DNA from: an uncultured Treponema sp.
GTDB taxonomy: Bacteria > Spirochaetota > Spirochaetia > Treponematales > Treponemataceae
Length of the DNA: 6,684 nt
Assembly: GCA_934691925.1 (NCBI GenBank)
Contig: CAKUTI010000056.1
Span: 1-6,684 of the forward strand
Reading direction: 5' to 3'
Shown here: positions 5,010 to 6,684 of the stretch, piece by piece
Layout: each line of letters begins with the position of its first letter
Position numbering within the stretch: position 1 is the stretch's first letter
Notes under the pieces: model-generated
Databases searched by the model: none
What the model was told of the DNA's origin: nothing
Seen by the model: only the letters and a program-made list of their open reading frames with translations
Program-made: the position numbers and the translations under genes

Positions 5010-5962
5010 TGAGACAAAATCAAAAATTTTGTATTTTTCTTCTATTATTTTTACTCGCTTCTGTCTCTTTTTTTTCAGAAGATTATCTCGTCAGTCCGGA
5101 TTTTATAGCTCAGCGCGGATTCGGAAAATCGGAGGCGGAAGCGCAGCAGAACGCGCTCGCCTCTCTGTCAAGATTTTTCCAAATGAGCATTTCCGTAAAT
5201 TCGGCTGAAAGGGCGACGGTTACAGACGCAGATTACCGCAGCATGATTTCAGAGGAAGTTTTTGTGAATTCCCAAACTGAACTTTTTGCGGTTCATTTTA
5301 CAAAAGCCCGGTTTGACAGGAAGCAGAAAGTCTACGAGACAACGGCATTCATCGACCGCGAGGAAGCCTGGAAAATCTACCGGCCGAAAATTGAAAGCGA
5401 CATAAAAACATTTGAAATTTTCTGGTCAAATGCGGAAAACCAGAAAGAATTGTTCCTGAAAATAACAGAATTTTCAAAAGCCGGAAAATTTGCGAAAAAA
5501 AACGAACTGGAGAACAAACTTGATTTTGCGCTGATTGTTTATCCTGAAAGCGAATCACTTTTCGGAAAGACACGGAATCATATTTCAGAACTGAAGCCTC
5601 TCATAAAACGGCTCTGCGGAACATTTTCCGTTCAGGTTGAATGTGAAGACGACCGTGAGAATTCTGTCGTTCAAGCTGCAAAATCATCATTCGCAAAAAT
5701 CGGAATCGTCACGACGGAAAGCGCCGCAGAATATAGGTGCCGCATAAAAATCAGCCTTAACAGGAAAATTCTTCCGGCAGGATATTTCTACACTCCGTCC
5801 GTCACAATCGAAATTTCAAACGGAGACAGAATAATTTTATCACGGTCAGAACAGCTGGCAAAAACCGGTGCAAAAAACAGACAGGTTGCAGAACGGCGCG
5901 CGTATTCCGCAATAGCAGAATGTGTCTCGGATCTGTTGAGCAGGGAATTCATGTCTTTTTAG
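5009..5962 (+). CDS. Exported LPP20-like protein of unknown function
   Basis: A 317-residue secreted or periplasmic protein. ATG 5009 is preferred over TTG 4994, which would only add MYKKI; with ATG the chain opens with a standard signal peptide (RQNQK, then FCIFLLLFLLASVSFF, likely cleavage near SFFS-ED). There is no lipobox: Cys8 lies at the start of the hydrophobic stretch, so the protein is probably not lipidated. Residues about 33-70 (AQRGFGKSEAEAQQNALASL, then SISVNSAER) resemble the LPP20 fold, in which a Gly-rich strand is followed by an Ala-rich helix. A second Ala-rich helix closes the protein (NRQVAERRAYSAIAECVSDLL). The ATG overlaps the previous stop by one base (TAATG) and has no ribosome site of its own, implying translational coupling. 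A lipoprotein gene follows 25 nt later. Role is probably in the cell envelope; the exact function is unknown. Confidence 0.75.
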   Translation: MRQNQKFCIFLLLFLLASVSFFSEDYLVSPDFIAQRGFGKSEAEAQQNALASLSRFFQMSISVNSAERATVTDADYRSMISEEVFVNSQTELFAVHFTKARFDRKQKVYETTAFIDREEAWKIYRPKIESDIKTFEIFWSNAENQKELFLKITEFSKAGKFAKKNELENKLDFALIVYPESESLFGKTRNHISELKPLIKRLCGTFSVQVECEDDRENSVVQAAKSSFAKIGIVTTESAAEYRCRIKISLNRKILPAGYFYTPSVTIEISNGDRIILSRSEQLAKTGAKNRQVAERRAYSAIAECVSDLLSREFMSF

Positions 5963-5987
5963 ACATTACAGATAGACAGGAGAACTT

Positions 5988-6684
5988 ATGAAAAAAATCA
6001 TTTTTGGAACGGTCATTGCGGTGGCTCTTTTTGCGACAGGCTGCGCAACCACAGGAAATTCGGCAACAATCCTGGCGACAGAAAGGAAATCAGCTTCGGG
6101 GGTGAAAATCGCCGGAATCGAGACAACCGTAGTTGACTGGGACGGAAGAACGTTCGGAACTGAAGCTGTTCCGTCATGGCTTTCCGCAGCGGCGCGCGGA
6201 GACTATTCTGCATACATAAGCACATTCAAAAAGAATGACAACGACATCTTCAGAAATTCCACGGGATATGGAGCTGACGTCCGCTCGGCGACAATGCGTG
6301 CGGACATGGCTTACTCTCGGAAAATCGCACGTGAACTTCAGCAGAGCATAAATGTCTATGCGGCGGAACAGGCAAGAAGCGGAAATCTCGGCGATGAGAC
6401 GCGGCAGGCGATTGAGGAGGTCACAAAGACACAGAGCGACGCTCAAATCACCGGACATCAGAAGACGACCGAATTCTGGCAGCGCATAATCACGGAAGAT
6501 CCGATAAGCGGCGAAAAGACAAGCCAGTACATCGTCTACCAGGTTTATCAGATTCCAGCGGCAACATGGACGCAGACAACCGCAAAATATGTGAAAAATG
6601 TCTTAGGCGAACTTCCTGAAAATTTGACACCAGAGCAGGATTTTGTGAAGAACATGGTGGGCGAAATGATTCACGACGCACGTT
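5988..6684 (+). CDS. Probable LPP20-like lipoprotein, 3'-truncated by window edge
   Basis: The frame is open from ATG 5988 to the end of the window (232 codons) with no stop, so the gene is cut by the right edge. AGGAG at 5978-5982 lies 5 nt before the start. The N-terminus MKKIIFGTVIAVALFATGC is a lipoprotein signal peptide with lipobox ATGC and Cys19 as the lipid-bearing residue. The mature part begins with a Ser/Thr-rich tether, then VPSWLSAAARGDYSAYIS (about residues 62-79), then a long helix AYSRKIARELQQSINVYAAE typical of LPP20-like treponemal envelope proteins. Further on, a charged helical stretch (EEVTKTQSDAQITGHQ) and YIVYQVYQIP suggest a strand used in a repeat of the same fold. 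It follows the exported LPP20-like gene and is probably in one operon with it. Attachment to the inner or outer membrane cannot be decided here; function unknown. Confidence 0.8.
   Translation, partial: MKKIIFGTVIAVALFATGCATTGNSATILATERKSASGVKIAGIETTVVDWDGRTFGTEAVPSWLSAAARGDYSAYISTFKKNDNDIFRNSTGYGADVRSATMRADMAYSRKIARELQQSINVYAAEQARSGNLGDETRQAIEEVTKTQSDAQITGHQKTTEFWQRIITEDPISGEKTSQYIVYQVYQIPAATWTQTTAKYVKNVLGELPENLTPEQDFVKNMVGEMIHDAR

Overview
The window looks like a stretch of chromosome from a Treponema-like spirochaete. The grounds are the envelope protein pair at the right end (a signal-peptide protein and a lipoprotein, both LPP20-like in style), the MGFKENL-type small XRE regulator, the Fic protein with a repeat linker and winged helix, and moderate GC with AT-rich accessory patches. 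This placement is inference from gene content, not from a marker gene.

Left part (1-1635, + strand): the window opens inside a YafQ-family mRNA-interferase toxin whose start lies just outside. A short non-coding gap follows, then a 414-residue Fic-domain protein. The Fic protein has an N-terminal helical segment, a Fic core with a variant motif, a linker built from a 21-bp (7-residue) tandem repeat, and a C-terminal winged helix. The two genes form a small toxin or toxin-like island.

Middle (1655-3855): a bidirectional terminator separates the Fic gene from a convergent MetE-core-like methyltransferase of the YxjG/YxjH type (- strand). This gene is divergent from a LysR-type regulator (+ strand). 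Their 129-bp shared control region holds a T-N11-A palindrome over the regulator's -10 box and a second inverted repeat nearer the methyltransferase. The arrangement suggests local control of a methionine or methyl-transfer function by the LysR protein.

Intergenic (3856-4072): no gene is supported. Several short hairpins occur in a row, and the stretch could be a dispersed element or a structured RNA.

Right part (4073-6684): a small XRE-family repressor (- strand) is divergent from a + strand gene series. Between them lies a strong sigma70-type promoter (TTGACT, 17 bp, TATAAT) and three copies of a GTAAATTTAC-type operator at about three-helical-turn spacing. One operator sits inside the promoter spacer, one just after the predicted transcription start, and one over the repressor's own start region. 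The series begins with two small AT-rich genes: a 95-residue Cys-rich protein with a likely zinc ribbon, and a 58-residue protein that is easy to miss. A 1-nt stop/start overlap leads into a 317-residue exported LPP20-like protein, followed by a lipoprotein that runs off the right edge. The whole series may form one repressor-controlled transcription unit. This is the most system-like part of the window.
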